Of a stretch of 64,000 bases of DNA, positions 1-13,128 are shown one piece after another. The notes under the pieces are model-generated. The model ran no database searches and was not told the DNA's origin. It saw only the letters and a list, made by a program, of their open reading frames with translations. Numbering within the stretch: position 1 is the stretch's first letter; each line of letters opens with the position of its first letter. The translations under genes were made by a program, and so were the position numbers. The DNA is from Eonycteris spelaea (taxonomy: Eukaryota; Chordata; Mammalia; Chiroptera; Pteropodidae), in contig PUFA01000062.1 in assembly GCA_003508835.1 (NCBI GenBank), positions 5,115,001 to 5,179,000 of the forward strand, read 5' to 3'.

Positions 1-849
1 TTTCCCAGCCTGACAGGCAATACGTAATTTATTTCATCACTGAATCTACTGCGAAACTAATTGTTTTCCTGATGTGTGGAAGCAGTGTAAACAAAACCAA
101 GAAGCATGGTTAGTGGCTGACTGAAAACATTGCTTTCTGTGTACCGTTCCAAGGAGCTGTCTGCTTCGGGATGGTACTCTGTGTATTAGCAACCTTACAT
201 GAAATCGCGAAAGCAGTTTGCCATCTTCTTTTAACAGTAACACTTCCGTCACCCAGAGGGTGATATGCTTTATACAATGGTGTAAAATAATTTCAGAATT
301 CATAAATTAAGGCCGTTCTCAGAGTCTTATTTGGGATTATCAATTTTTTCCTTATATGAAACAGCAGATGAAAGATGCCTCTCTGTAGTTCTAAATATGG
401 GATTTGTGTGTGCACCCAATTTTATTACTTAGCTTTAAAGGCTACAGGCTAATAAGAAAAAGAGGTGTGAATCATGAAACAGTAGTGAAATTGCAAGGTC
501 AGAATATTTAGGCTTTCCTAAATAACTGATCAATTCTCATTACATTTATCTATGCCATACCTTCTTCAAGAACAAATTGCATCAGCTGAGCAGGTAATTT
601 CAAGCCTGTAAAATTTCATTACTTAAAAATTTCCATCATACTCACTCATATCATTAAGTTTGCTAATATCACACATGACTTCTCTTAGACACTAACTAAC
701 CTGCTGCCTTACTTTCAACTTTAGTCTCTTACCTGCTCCTGCCAAGCTGCATTGTTTATATTCCAGACAGAATCAGGTGATCCTCACATTGGAACTGTTT
801 AGATCTTAAGGGTGTGGATGTGTATTGGTGCTGTATGTGTCTGTGTGTC
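1..849. other. Unique AT-rich sequence, nothing recognised
   Basis: I see no exon, repeat family or RNA gene here. An 85-codon antisense open frame (46-303) has no recognisable domain and no coding signature. A GT-rich run just before 849 leads into a pyrimidine tract. Confidence 0.5.
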
Positions 850-899
850 TTCTTTTCTTCCCTCCCTCCCTTCTCCTCTCCCTCCCCTCTCCCTTCTTT
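850..899. repeat. Polypyrimidine tract (CT-rich low complexity)
   Basis: About 50 bases almost wholly C and T, with irregular CCCT and TCTC units. An antisense 83-codon frame across it reads as arginine, lysine and glutamate runs, which is an effect of composition rather than a gene. Confidence 0.85.
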
Positions 900-984
900 A
901 TTTGAAAGCTTAGTGAATATTCCTTATTCTTGTGGTTAAAAATATTTGTTACTCTATTTCTTAGTATCGATCTCTTTCCATAGA

Positions 985-1670
985 TTTTGCCAATCACAAG
1001 TCCTTCTGACTGATCAGCTGTAAATCTGGGTTCCCATGACCCCCTCCTTGAGTTCAATTAATTTTCTGTAGGTACTCACAGAACTCAGGGAAACACTTAC
1101 TTACATTTACCAGTTAATTAAAGGATATGATAAAGGATACAGATGAATAGCCAAATGAAGAGACACATGGGGAGTGGTCTGGGAGGGTCCATAATGCAGG
1201 AGCTTATATCCCTGTAGAGTTAGGGGGTGTTTCACCCCCCCTGGTGTGGATGTGGTCACCAGCCTGGAAGCTCTCAGAACCTTTTACTTTTGGGATTTTT
1301 ATGGAGGTTTCCTTAAGCAAGCATCATCAATTATTAATTCCATTTCTATCCCCTCCTCCCTCTGGAAGATGGTGGGAGGGGTATAGAACAGAAAATTTTA
1401 AGCTTGTAATCATGGCTTGGTCTTTCTGGTGATTGGCCTTCAGCTAGGAGCCCACCAAGAGTCACGTCATCAGAACAAGAGACATTCCTATTACCCAGAA
1501 ATTTGTAAGGGTTTTAGGAGCCATGTGTCAGGAACTGGGTCAAACACCAAATATCAGAATAAGAGGAAGCTCCTTCTTATCATTTAGGGAATTACGAGGG
1601 TTTCAGGAGTCTGTGTCATGAGTCAGGCGGAGAGACCAATGTATGTTTTCTCTATTATTTCAACATCATA
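985..1670 (-). mobile_element. Old endogenous retrovirus LTR-like repeat, family not assigned
   Basis: The block from the 'ttgccaatcacaagtcc' segment through 'gtactcacagaactcaggg' to the end of the 'aggagtctgtgtcatgag' segment reads like a common mammalian LTR repeat, probably ERVL class, in reverse orientation. I recognise its overall wording but cannot give a reliable family name. Both ends are approximate. The 62-codon frame at 1244-1432 lies inside it and is not a gene. Confidence 0.5.
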
Positions 1671-3534
1671 GGAGAAAAACTAAGCAGAAGCAATTGCAAA
1701 CTATTTATGAAAGATGACAGATAGACAAAAAACAGGGCAAGTGCTTAACATAATTAGTAACAAATTTTAACCAACATAATACTTCTAATTATGAAATTTC
1801 AAGATTAAAAAGTAGATACAATGCTGAAGTAGATTTGGTGAAATGGATGATTGCAAATCTGGCTGATAGGAGAGAAAACATCAACAAACTTCTTGAAACC
1901 AATTTGTTGAGTTGTGTCAGGAATCTTAAAAAGGAGAAAATTCACTGGCCCATGAATCTCACTTGTGAGAATTTACCTTAAAGAAATAAAGATATTATGA
2001 AAATTATGAGTACAAGGATGCTCATTATGCTTTAAAGTTGGAAAATATTAAAAAATAACTAACAGATAATTGTACATGATAGAGTATATGTATGATATAA
2101 TATTATGCATCTTTTTAAAAATCCTGTTTTAAAAGAAAATTATATGCGAAAAACATTTTATTCGTTTTAATGTTAACTAAAAAGAGTAAAGTTGTGTATG
2201 ATCTTCATGAATTAAATAATCTCCTTTGTCTATACACGATTTTCATATATTTGTCATTATTACTATGTAGTTCCCATGATCTTTTAATCATACCCTATTC
2301 TGGATTTCTCTTCTTTCATGGAAGACATGCTATCTTGTATTCTGTGGAAGATTTCTTTGGGTAAATAATATTTAGATGTCTCCTTATTCTTCAGATCGAT
2401 GGTCTCTTTACTTTGTTTTACAATACCTTCTTCCTTAGGTTACACATTTGATTTTTCTTTGCTCAGTCTTGAGGTGAGAGATCAGCCTATGATTGATGAT
2501 TGCCAATGAGTTGCCTTTAGTCCCGTTCTCAGACCACTTGGGTATGATTCTGTTCTCAAATCTGCAACTCCCTAGAAGTTTGATACATATATCTTCTTGC
2601 TCAATTTTTCATGTCTAATTGGCTTTCATCTAGTATAGCTCAGCTGGGCTGAAATTTTCTTCTTTTGTGTTTTCCCCTACTCCACATTTCTCTGGCACTG
2701 TGAACACATGGAACCATGAAAAACTACAATATTGAGCATCTTGCTTTAGGAGAGTTTCCTGTGTCTCACTTACAGGATGCAGCGCATTACCACTTGTTCC
2801 TAGCCTCTTGTTCCCAGTGTTTGTGCAATTATTCCCTAGTTCAGTCTCTATGGAGAGAATTATTGAGGAGAGGACAGATAGGGCAGGATTCTACCTAGCT
2901 TGAGAAGCCGCTGGAGAAAGGTAGCTGGTCACTTTTGTGTTTTATATAGCCCTTGTGTTCGAAAACTGAAGGCGAGCCGACAGGGGAGGACCACGGATCT
3001 CTAGTACTGTGTTAGAATTGATACTGCCAGTTATGATCTATTGATTGTGACTTATGATTCGTTTTCATTGGCTTCGTAATTAGTGGCAAATTATTCCAGT
3101 TCTTGTCACAGGTCTCTTATTACTCTCATTTTTTATTATGTGACTTTTTTCCTTTTGGAGAGTGTCATCATTGGTTCTTATCATGATGTTAGAAATATTG
3201 CTTTGGGCTGCCTAACAAAATATATTTTAAGTACAAGGAAAGAGAAAAAAATTTTTAACCCTTAAATCATCATTTTTCTTCAGTTGATATACTTTACTCG
3301 CTACAGTAGGAGAGCGAAAACGTGACACCCCTGTAGCTTGGGCAAGATGACCCAGATCTTAGAAAATGACTACATTTCTCCATTGCGTTTGACTTGCCAC
3401 ATTGTATCACCACAAGCAAATGAAGTTGACAATCATAGATAATGGAGAAAACATGTTTATATGGGATTATACAGATAGCTTCGTTTTAAAGTTATTGCCA
3501 TGATTTAGCATGAATTAGCAATGATAACTGTTAT
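1671..3534. other. No recognisable feature
   Basis: AT-rich, apparently unique sequence. The 60-64 codon frames at 2170, 2716 and 3083 show no domain, no flanking splice pattern I could support and no family resemblance. Confidence 0.45.
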
Positions 3535-3770
3535 CGCTCTAACAGTGTGATGGGTACTGTTTTAAGCATTTCGTATATATTAAATCATTGAATTCTCACA
3601 CCAACTGCTGTAAGGTAAGTATTCGTATCAAATCTTACAGATGAGGAACTGAGGCACAGAGAAGTCAAGTAACTTGCCCCGTGTTTTATAGCTGGTGTGT
3701 GTCAGAGGTAGAATTTGTAATCAGGCAGTATGGATTATATTTCGTGCTTTTAATCACCGTGTTAGATAAT
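3535..3770 (-). mobile_element. MIR SINE
   Basis: In plus-strand reading it runs from a 'gtactgttttaagcatttc' segment, through 'cagatgaggaactgaggca' and 'agaagtcaagtaacttgccc', to an eroded copy of the MIR tRNA-related part. This is the order expected for a MIR in reverse orientation. Divergence is high, as usual for this Mesozoic family. Confidence 0.85.
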
Positions 3771-5126
3771 CAGAAGCCAAATGACTGAACTTTGAATCTA
3801 AAATCTCAAATTCTGGTATTTTTGAATGTTGTTAATTTAAATGCATGTAGAAACCTGGAGAAGTCTTTAACTGAGGAGACTACAAGATGAAAAGATCGTG
3901 AAATATCTGTATCTACATCTATATCTGCAAGGGAACACACACACAGAAACACACAACTCTCTACGTAGTATTAAAAATGTCAGTGTTCCACTACAATGAT
4001 TTCTATAGCTTCTCTTTTTTTTTTAGGTATTTTGAAAGTAATTTTAATATATGCCTTCTTTGATATGTAGAAATACCACCAATAATTTACCGATATCATA
4101 CCTTTAGAGTTTTTCCCTGTAGTGGTAATAAAATTGCATCGGCCCATTCTTTATTTTTTCATACCACTTTCCATGAACTATCAATAGTTTGAATTTGGGA
4201 GATGAATAAATACAGTTTTGAGTTAGTTGTTGGCCACCGAAGAGCAAATCACACACTGATATTTAATTCATGACTTTGGATCTCTTCAGAAACATTCTCT
4301 AATCACATCAGCTCCCGGGAGTGAATTATTTACATCTGGAAACAAGCATTCTGTGAATGCTGCTGCTTCCCACATTTGTTTAGAGGGGCTCGGAATTATC
4401 CCTAAGTGGGCGAGTCTACATTTTGTTGTGGTAACCAGGTCTCATTTTTCCGTTTACGGCATGAGCTGCCGTTCTGGAGGGAACCACGTGAAATGACTAT
4501 TACAGAAAGGCTCCCAGTGTCGTTTCATTTTCCATGGCCTGTTTGCATTTTCAAGAGTCCCTGAATCTACTAGAACATTCTTGGGATGCTTTTTAGAAAA
4601 CTTGTGTGGGAATGTTTTTATAGGCCACGTCCAATAAAATAAAAGGTGTGGTGTAGCATTCATTCACAAATAAAATAAACTTGAAAACTAGAGATCTTTT
4701 TTTTTCCTGAAAATTTCTACAATTTACATAAAATGTTTCTTCAGATTTTTTTTTTACTTCAAAAATCTAAAGAAGTAACAAGTATTGGAGAAAAAGAAGA
4801 AAATGGAAAAAATACAAACATGATCAGGAAATGAATATAGATTAGAGGTTTTATTTTCATGCATATAAGATAATGGAGTGTTAGAACTGAGATCTCTCAG
4901 GTTACTGAGAAGACTGAATCACAGAGGATTGAAGTGATTTTTCTGAAGTGACACAGTCAGCAAGTGGTCCATGGAAAAGACTTCAGTGTGGTTCTTTTTC
5001 GTTTCACCAGATCAGTTAGTTAAAGATAGGGAGAAAACGGCAAGGTCCTGGTGAAAGAGATGCCGTATTGTTATTCTTCTCTCATATAAAATAGGTAGGT
5101 TGTGGTAAATGACAGGGTGACCTTGC
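3771..5126. other. Mostly unique sequence, possible weak MIR at 4890-4975
   Basis: A short CA-rich patch lies near 3935-3960. The 'ttactgagaagactgaatca' to 'tgacacagtcagcaagtgg' stretch at about 4890-4975 resembles the core of an antisense MIR, but too weakly to annotate firmly. Nothing else was recognised. Confidence 0.4.
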
Positions 5127-5505
5127 ATTAGTCTACGTGGGCTGCCATAACAAAATACCATAGACTGGGTGGCTTACACAACAGGAATTAACTTCTTGGT
5201 TCTGGAGGCCAGAGGTCTCAGGTCAAGGTCTGGTAGGGTTGATTTCTGGTGAACAGGTCTCTTCCTGGCTTGCAGATCACCACCTTCTTGCTGCGTCTTC
5301 ACATGGTGAAGAGAGAGAGTGAGCTCTGTCGTGTCTCTTATAAGGACACTAATCTTATTATATTAGGGCCTCACCCTTATGATCTCACCTAACCTTAATT
5401 ATTTCCTTAGAGGCCTCACCTCCGAATACAGCCACATTAAGGGTTAGGGCTTCAACATATGAATTTTTTTGTTGAGTGGGGGGCACAGACATTCACTCCA
5501 TAACA
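5127..5505 (-). mobile_element. MaLR solo LTR, MLT1-like
   Basis: The plus strand opens with 'ggctgccataacaaaatacc', continues through 'ctgggtggcttacacaac', 'ttctggaggccagaggtc' and 'tataaggacactaatctt', and closes with 'attcactccataaca'. This is the reverse complement of the characteristic MLT1-type LTR order. No internal retroviral sequence adjoins either end, so it is a solo LTR of the non-autonomous ERVL-MaLR group. Confidence 0.85.
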
Positions 5506-5558
5506 GACCTGTAGTATCTTCTAATTAGAAAGGGGAACGCTATACAAACTCTTTATCC

Positions 5559-5580
5559 AAAAAAAAAAAAAAAAAAAAAA
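5559..5580. repeat. A22 homopolymer
   Basis: An uninterrupted run of 22 adenines. It is not clearly the tail of any element annotated here; the MIR that follows starts downstream of it. Confidence 0.9.
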
Positions 5581-5605
5581 GCCAAGAGGGGTTTGTATAA
5601 GCAGA

Positions 5606-5780
5606 AGAAACAGGTTTGAACGAGACAGATCTTAGTTTGGACCTGTGGCTCCTCCACTTAGTACCTGTGTGACTGTGGATAAGTTAGTTCATCTTTCTGA
5701 GCCTTAGTTTTATCATTTGTAAAATGGGAATGGCAATGCTTCAGGATTGTCGTAAAGCACCTCACACAATGTTCATATGG
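5606..5780 (+). mobile_element. MIR SINE
   Basis: Contains 'ggctcctccacttagtacc', 'tgtgtgactgtggataagtt', 'gagccttagttttatcat' and 'ttgtaaaatgggaatgg' in the sense order of the MIR tRNA-related and core regions. Confidence 0.9.
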
Positions 5781-7311
5781 TTAAGTGTATGAAAGTATGA
5801 AAGTGGTCATTACTCTTAGACCATAGATTCTGTACAGCTCAAGGACTCCACTTGTCTTATCCAACTAAAGCTGTTATAAGTAAATACTTTCTAGTCGTTG
5901 GCTGTTTTATGATTAGAATAATCTTAGAAGTAAAGCTATTATTATGAAGTATATAATTAGGGAAGAAGCAAAGCTATGCATACCTTTTTTTTTTTAATGG
6001 CTTTAAAAATGACTTTGTTTAACTGTAACAAGATCCCTGACTACTAACAACACTTTCTTTTCCTCAACAAATCTTTGTATTTCAAAACATCAAACCAGTT
6101 TATACCAGTGAAAATTTTCCACTGACTCATCTTGTTCTGGGGACCCAGAGGGCAGAATTAGGACCAACAAATGGGATTTTTTAGGAAAGAGGTTTAATCT
6201 TAACTAAAGAAGGAACAGTGAAACAGTTTGAGTTGTCTGAATAAGGAATTATTTTTTTCATGAGGTGGTGAGTTCTTCATCTCTGGTCCGGGACCACTCG
6301 GCAGGAATATTGTGGTAGGGTTTCAAGAAATGAACAGGAAGCTGCTATTTGTGACCTCAGAGATCTCTTTCACCCTGAAATTCTGTGGTTGCAGAATGTC
6401 ACTTTCAGGAAGTCTCTCATTTTACGAAAGGATGTACAAAGGGAAATTACCTCAGTGTCTGGCTTATGACTTAAAAAATAGAATTCTGATTGGCCTGTTC
6501 AGGCAGCTCTGGAACTTGAAGTTCTTTCAGATTGTGCCTTAAGTCTTAGGGCTACTGACCATGACTTTGGAGCTAAATATAGTCTAGAAAGTACCATTGT
6601 GTATCCGACTGTAGGAGCCAGAACAGCAGACATGCTTCTTACCTTGGTGTCTAACACTTCATTAGGCTCTGGACACGATCCTTTTGTTAGGTGCCAGCAC
6701 AAGCATTTCATTACAGGTTCAGGAAATGATGAAGAGATAAACGCTAAAAAGAATGTTTTCCAAGGAAGATATTAATGGAGTGTTAATGTATCTCCTCACC
6801 CTCTTCCCACAGCAGAATCCTCTAGAGGGTTTTTAGATTTATGGGAGTTGAGAGTTAATCTATGCCAACAGAATCCTTAGCTTCATTTAGCAACAAAGTA
6901 AATATGAATATTAAGTAAAATACCTGGTTTAGCACTTCCTTGTAAGCAAAATTCCTTGAGAACTTCTATCTGGAACCAAGCCATATGCTTGCTCAGTCAT
7001 GGAAACCTAGAGCCAAGAAAACTAATATATGCTTTTCCTAGCTCTGAAGTGCAAGACAATAACAACATTGTATTCTCCAAGCTGAAGAATTGTAGACCAC
7101 AGCGTTTTCTTCATGAAGCAGGCTTCAAAGGAGACTTGTCAAAGAACTTTTTGAAAGAGTTTCCGGTGCTCAGTCATTTTTTTAAAGATGCTATGTATTT
7201 TAAAGGTTTTAGTGATATGGGGTTCATAAATACTTTAAGTTTAAAAATCAACTTATTCTTCACCATTTCAGCTGAGACACTCTAAATCACAATGCTATTC
7301 TGAATATTTGA
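5781..7311. other. No confident feature; possible DNA-transposon trace near 6265-6335
   Basis: The segment 'gaggtggtgagttcttcatc' with the following 'actcggcaggaatattg' hints at a very old interspersed repeat, but I cannot assign it. Frames of 70-109 codons (6312, 6499, 6956) have no recognisable product. Confidence 0.35.
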
Positions 7312-7608
7312 GCTGCCTTATTATGATTTCACTCATATGTGGGATGAACTGAAAGCAACAAATGAAAAACAAGATGAACAAACAAAAACTCATAAACGAA
7401 GGAAACAGAGTATGGTGCTCACCAGAGGAAAAGGGGAGTTGGGGAAGGTAGATAACGGTAAAGGGGGTCAAATATATGGTGACGGAAAGGGATTTGACTT
7501 TGGGTGGTGAACACAATGCAATATACAGATGATGGATTATAGAATTGTACCCTTGAAACCTATACAATTTTATTAACCATTACCCCAATAAATTTAGTAA
7601 AATTAAAA
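7312..7608 (+). mobile_element. L1 3'UTR and tail, 5'-truncated, bat-like
   Basis: Starts at 'atttcactcatatgtggga', the usual L1 3' region, then passes a G-rich segment, 'tatggtgacggaaaggga' and 'ggtggtgaacacaatgcaat', and ends in 'gaaacctatacaattttatt' with 'ccccaataaatttag' and a short A-rich tail. This tail form is, from memory, characteristic of bat L1s. It is severely 5'-truncated (about 300 bp of a roughly 6-kb element) and carries no coding sequence. The antisense 90-codon frame across it is a shadow. Confidence 0.85.
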
Positions 7609-9195
7609 AATATCCAGCAAGGTAAATGTACATGCAGGCGTATGTGTTATACCTTCTTGAAAATTTTGCTTTCAGGTTCTGCATAAAGGACCAAAAATGC
7701 TTTAAAGTACGCAACATTTTTTTTGTGTTAGCTTTTCACATGTTTTCAAGATGCCCTAGAGAATCTGAAATACTCCATTATAGTTCTTGATCAATATAAA
7801 GATAAAAAATACTTGCTCTATCTCATCTTTAAAACAACCTTTTTACATTTGAAATCACCTGAGGTAGGGAAAAAAGAAGGAGAAAAGCACAGAAAAATGA
7901 GGCTTGTAAAATGAAATCAAAGTCTTTGCATTTCTCTCACTAATTACAAAACAAATGCTTGTTCTTTGCTCCTGGGGCTTGAGATGTGGTTGATAAATGG
8001 CAACCTATGAACTTGGTTTTTTTGTTTTCCATTTGGTGTGGGTACAGACTTTCCATTTGTGGCAGGTGGGTATGGGAGGAGAGGATCAGGATTCTTGATA
8101 TTGTGTGATCAGGATGCTGGTGGGAAGGAAGAGCAACCTCCTTCAATATGTTCGTAGGCCTGGAGTGGTGCGGGGCTTCTTTCTCTGTCACCATGTTACT
8201 TAGGTTAACGGTCCTACAAGTTTAATAAATTCATGATAGTTTTAAATAATTGTATGCAGTGAAAGTAAGTAGGTTGATCTGTGTTTTAAATATTTCTGAC
8301 ACCAGGTAAAAAGGTTGTAGTATAATAAGCCGTGAAGTGGGGACAAAAGGATTTTGTTAAAGCTAGGCTGGTTCTTTCTTTTTTTTTTTTTTTTTCTGTG
8401 CTGTGACCTCTGTTGTTCCCAGAAAAGCAGCCTGGAGCTTAAAGGGCTCATAGGAAACCTTTTCTATATTATAATACAAACATTTTTCAGGCTGCAGTTT
8501 GCCATTTATTTAACACCTGCTGTGGTAGGCACCAGAGCTCAGAATCGGCCTCTAATTCTAATGGACTTGTGGTGTGTATGACCTTAAGTTGCTTGCCCTT
8601 AAACAGGACTCTAAATGTCTGTAATTCCATTTTTGTTTCACAGGAAAATTTTTATAAATTTTATGTAATGCTATCTGAAGGAATTTTTTTTTCCCCCCCA
8701 GCTATTACCTGGGCATTTTAGTGCTTTAGTGCTCTATTAGAACTGTTGGAAAATGCCAGGAGTCTGTTCACCATAAAAATTGCTTGGGGTTTTATTATGT
8801 TTATTAAATATTTTACTTTTAAATGGACTGACTATCTTGGGATCAATATAATTATACTATAGTTTATTATTTTGAGTTCTTTTTATTTAGTGTTGAACAA
8901 AACTTACCCTCTCACCATACTTCCCACTCTGTACTTTATATGAACAATCTAAAAACAATAACAAACAGTCTTTAAAGTAGGACAGTATATCCTGTTTGGA
9001 CATTTAGCAATTGGTCTCTATTTTCAAAAGATGTATACCAATATCTTTAATATAGAGAGATAATAATTTAATCTGATATCTTTACATAGAAATTAAATCT
9101 GTATTAATTACATCTTGATTTCATATGGGTAACATGTTTTACTGAATTATTCAATTTAATTTCAGGGTAAAATCATTTGGAGTAGGGAGTTCTAT
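7609..9195. other. Unique AT-rich sequence
   Basis: Holds a T-rich run at about 8377-8396 and a weak L2 or MIR-like patch near 8500-8560 ('catttatttaacacctgctg'), which is too short to call. Frames of 69-84 codons are not supported as genes. Confidence 0.4.
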
Positions 9196-9315
9196 GGATG
9201 GACCTCGGGTCTGTGAAGCCCATGATATTGGATGGATATAAAATGATATGTGTATGTGAATTTTCTGGGGACACGTTTCATAAAATTTGTCAGATTCCTA
9301 AAGAGGTTCTATCTG
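9196..9315. mobile_element. Old non-autonomous DNA-transposon-like repeat (hAT type?), unassigned
   Basis: The order 'ggtctgtgaagcccatgata', 'tgtatgtgaattttctgggg', 'cataaaatttgtcagattc', 'ctaaagaggttctat' matches a common mammalian medium-reiterated repeat that I remember but cannot name. A related copy in opposite orientation lies at about 30486-30660. Confidence 0.45.
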
Positions 9316-9894
9316 CCACCCCACCTCCAAACATACAGAAGAATCAGAGGATTAATGTAAAATAGAGGGGCTGGCAGACACTTGGTGGGATGGTGAAGTG
9401 ATTTGAGGATTTACTTCCAAGATTGCTGTGCTGTCATGACCTGGAGCTCAGTGAGGAAGTGCTTCCTGGTGTCAGAGCGCCCCTCCCTCAATACGGACAT
9501 TCTGAGAAGGCTTCACAGAAACTTGCATTGGAGAGACGATACTGTGTTAGGAATTATGACATTATATGTTCCGTTCTCGTTCCTTATGAAAAAATATATC
9601 TCTAGAAATGTTATAAACATATAACGAAGTATTATTTTAGTAACATTTTATAAATAATTAAAAATTAGACAATCAATATCTTAGGTTTTCATTGAAAATT
9701 TAAGTAACTTACAAAAACTGCATTTATTTTCTAAATTGAAGCACTTTACATTATTTCAAAGGAATCTTTAAACTTCAGAAATATAGAGTTGAAACTTATT
9801 TATGAACTTCTTAGTGGAAACCTTCTTAAAATAAGGGTTTTTGTTCGTTTTTGTTTTTTAAATTTTTAAATCCTGAAAGCCATACCTATACATA
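9316..9894. other. No recognisable feature
   Basis: Two overlapping 60-73 codon frames at 9403-9624 are incompatible with one another and have no family resemblance. The remainder is AT-rich with T-runs near 9837-9860. Confidence 0.45.
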
Positions 9895-10048
9895 ATCATC
9901 ACTATTGCCAGACATGGTTCTAAGAACTTTTCATGTATTCATTCATTTAATTGTTATAGGAATCATATATAATAGATGATATTATTGTCACCATTTTACA
10001 GATAAGACAACTGAAACAAAGAGAGGTTAAGTAAGTTGCCCAGTGTGC
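9895..10048 (-). mobile_element. MIR SINE
   Basis: Reads 'ccagacatggttctaagaac', 'catttaattgttatagga', 'ccattttacagataagacaa', 'gagaggttaagtaagttgcc', the reverse-orientation MIR core and CORE-SINE segments. Confidence 0.85.
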
Positions 10049-11599
10049 TTTCTTTGTATTTAAATGAGTGAGTAAATTTTACTATCTGTGTTTTTCTTAG
10101 TATATAGTTACCAGAGCTAGAGCATTAAAAGCCTGAATGCTTGTGCACTTGACTCCTTATCTGGCTTCAAAGTCAAGGTTATTTTAGAAAGCAGCTTTGT
10201 ATTTTGAGGCCACTTTGGTGAAGTTGCCAAAGGTCTTATGTTATGGTCGGTTGTATATATTTACTAATTAACTTGAGATCTACAAGCAATTTATCTGCAT
10301 TTTAATCTTTCTAAATTCCCTGCTCTTTAAGTGACTTCTGAGAGCAGGATATTTAACTCTTGCATTAAAATAAATGAAGGCCTTACTCTAACAAGGCATA
10401 GTCCTATCTTAACATACTTATGCTTCTAACATTTATATATACTAAGAGTTAACACTATACCAAAACCACAAGGTGCTTACTGCATTCTAGCATCTACTTG
10501 ACAAAATCCTTAGAACACAATAATTAAAATATGCAAATACCTTCATAATGGCTGATTTTACAGTCACTGCTCATGAAAAATTCCTGTTGATTTTGGATGC
10601 ATTTTGTCGTTAAGTCTTAATTGTTGATTAAATAACAAGAAACGTAGAACTTTCTAAACCTCTGGTTAAAAATAAAGTAACACTGTGATAAACTCTTCTT
10701 GTAAGTTTCTAAGTGTCCAAACGCTGTCAAAGTCTGCATTAACAAAAATACATTTTCAAAAACTTCAACTTTGGTTTTACAGAAGATATGAAAAAATATA
10801 TAGAGGTCTATGACACAGAAAGTGGTAACCAATAAGTAGGTATTCGTTAAAGGCTTTTGTGACCGATTATTTTAAATAATGAGATACATAAAACAAATTG
10901 AGATGTTGTTACATATTCATATGGAAGAAACCTTTCTTTACCCTGTTGTACAAGTTTTCTAACAGGAAGTTTGGTTTCTGAAATTCAAAGAAATTGAAGT
11001 GAGGAGCAAATGTGTAGGATCATGAATGCGTGTCAGAAGTCTCAGATGACCGCGGTGTCGTAGGATGGGATGGACACACATAGCTGAGTGGTGCAGGGCT
11101 TTGAAACCAGCAGCTTTTATGGGAACTGCCCAAACAGTTGTCGTGTCAGGTGCAGTGGGGGGAGGTAAGGACAGCTAAGGCAGGTTGCTGGAAGGCTGTC
11201 TGCGACTCAGGAGAGGATGTGCTGCTTTTGCCAGTTTGGAGGAATATCAGAGATGTTGATTTAATAGAGTGGGACACAGGTGGCGACTGTCACCTTGAAG
11301 GTCCTCCTGCTATTAGTGGGAAATGATTTGCTGTACTTTCAGACGGGAAGTGAGGGTACGGTGTCTTGAATTCTTGTCCTTGGTGGCAGACGAAACTTGG
11401 AAGAACATTTTAGGACAACTTATTCTCCACCTTGCCCCACCACTTTTTAAAATGGAAGTCTAATATTGCTTAAATGAATATATTTCTCAATGTTACCTAC
11501 TTGAATGCTTAATATTCTACCATCCTATTAAGGCCCATTACCACTAAGGCCCATAGGAAAACTCTGTGTTCAATATTCCATTTGATTTGAAGCTCAAAG
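10049..11599. other. Unique sequence; slightly GC-richer patch at 11030-11400
   Basis: The patch around 11030-11400 is more G-rich and could hold a strongly decayed antisense L2 ('gtgcagggctttgaaacc'), but the match is too weak for a call. Nothing else was recognised. Confidence 0.4.
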
Positions 11600-11745
11600 G
11601 TTGGCTAGGTATTATGAAATCCATTTTTTCACATGAAGAAACCGAGGCTTAGATTTGTTTGTTGTCAGCCCCATCTTAGCGAACCAACCACAGAGTCAAA
11701 CGTAAATCTGATCCTTTGGCTCCACATTTAGTTCAGTGCTCTTTC
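11600..11745 (-). mobile_element. MIR SINE, degraded
   Basis: 'ccattttttcacatgaagaa', 'accgaggcttagatttg' and 'accacagagtcaaacgtaaa' fall in the order of the antisense MIR core. Divergence is high and the ends are approximate. Confidence 0.5.
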
Positions 11746-12895
11746 TACTCTACTATCCTCTGTCTAATTGTAAACTCTGGTTATTGTTATTTTTCCCTTA
11801 ACACCCCAATATTCAGGCAAAAGGATCATGTCTTAAAAAAAACAACTTCTGGCCCCATGGATAATAAACCCATACCTAACACAACTGAGAAAGTTTTTGA
11901 GCTTCAGTTCCTTAGAAGACAGGTACTCGACAATTCCCTCTTTTAAGGAATGTTTCAGATATTTGAATTTGTTATATCTTATTTGAATTATTGGTAATAT
12001 TGGCATATAGATAGGAGGGAACATAAACTGCCAGAATAGCAAAAAGAAACTCATTTAAATAGATAACTGAATTAGGGCAAGAAATTAAAGTCAATTCCCT
12101 AAAACTGTAAGTCTCAATCTGTGCTGAAGCTTACTCTAATGGATGAGAACAGATATTTTACTTGTGTTTAATTTACTTATACATTTTAAAGTACTACATT
12201 TGAAATATTACTCAGTTCTTTATAAAGCAGTAATCCTTGACAACTCAGGCCAACTTTACCCTCTCCGTCGTCCCTTACAAGGTGACCATGTCTCTGCTCT
12301 TTTGCATTACTAATATAGTTAATTTTGATAACAGGGCATTTGCTGTCGCCGATGTTTGCTATAGAGGCACCCACAGAAGCAGATTAAACTGAAGCCTGAA
12401 TTACACAGTGAATCGCATTAAATGGCAAATCATGTTCTAAAGTTTTAAATTATTCAAAAAAGTTTTTGTTGTGAGCTCTGGTATATCCTCATTAGCATAG
12501 AGCTGATCAGCCAGGCTGAATCCATCATGCAGGGAGAATTTGCGTCCTGCTGGGCTTGTTACCTCCTGTTAACTGAGAAAGTGAACTTGGCCTAGAACTC
12601 ATCTCAGCCGGATGGCTATAGGCTGTATTGATAGCAGATGGTGCCCACTACGTGCCAGCATCACAATGGAGGAGTAGGGCCCGGGGATGGAGGTGAGTTC
12701 TAGGAGGAAACCTGTGAGAATGAATGCTTTGTAGCTCACTTTGGTCCTGGGATAAGACAAGGTCCTCCCTTTAATGTTTGTAAGTATAGATTTTACCAAC
12801 AAATCTCAATTACAGTGATGGGTGGGTGTACGGGTTTCCGTAAGCTGTTGTTCAGGCTTTGTTTACACTGCGTCCTACCCTTAACATTTTTTCCC
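11746..12895. other. No recognisable feature
   Basis: AT-rich unique sequence. Small frames on both strands (62-76 codons) show no domain. Confidence 0.45.
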
Positions 12896-13010
12896 TCAGT
12901 CTCACTCTACAGACGATGAAATTGAGGCTCTAAGAGGAATGTGTCCAAGTGACACAGCTAGACAGATGGGACGTACGATCTAGGCCAGTATAGACTTTTC
13001 TGTGTCCATC
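12896..13010 (-). mobile_element. MIR SINE fragment
   Basis: 'ctacagacgatgaaattgag', 'gctctaagaggaatgtgtcc' and 'aagtgacacagctagacaga' correspond to the antisense MIR core. Confidence 0.7.
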
Positions 13011-13128
13011 TCGTGTCTTCACAGAAGACAATGTTAGTTTTTGATTGGAAACTTAATTTTGTTTGTTTCCATATTCGTCTCTATTGTTTGTCCCCAGACA
13101 AGGAAATCCATATACAGAATACTCCACT

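Noticed and set aside
6956..7285. 109-codon plus-strand frame
   Set aside because: No recognisable domain, AT-rich codon use like the flanks, and it ends just before an L1 tail.
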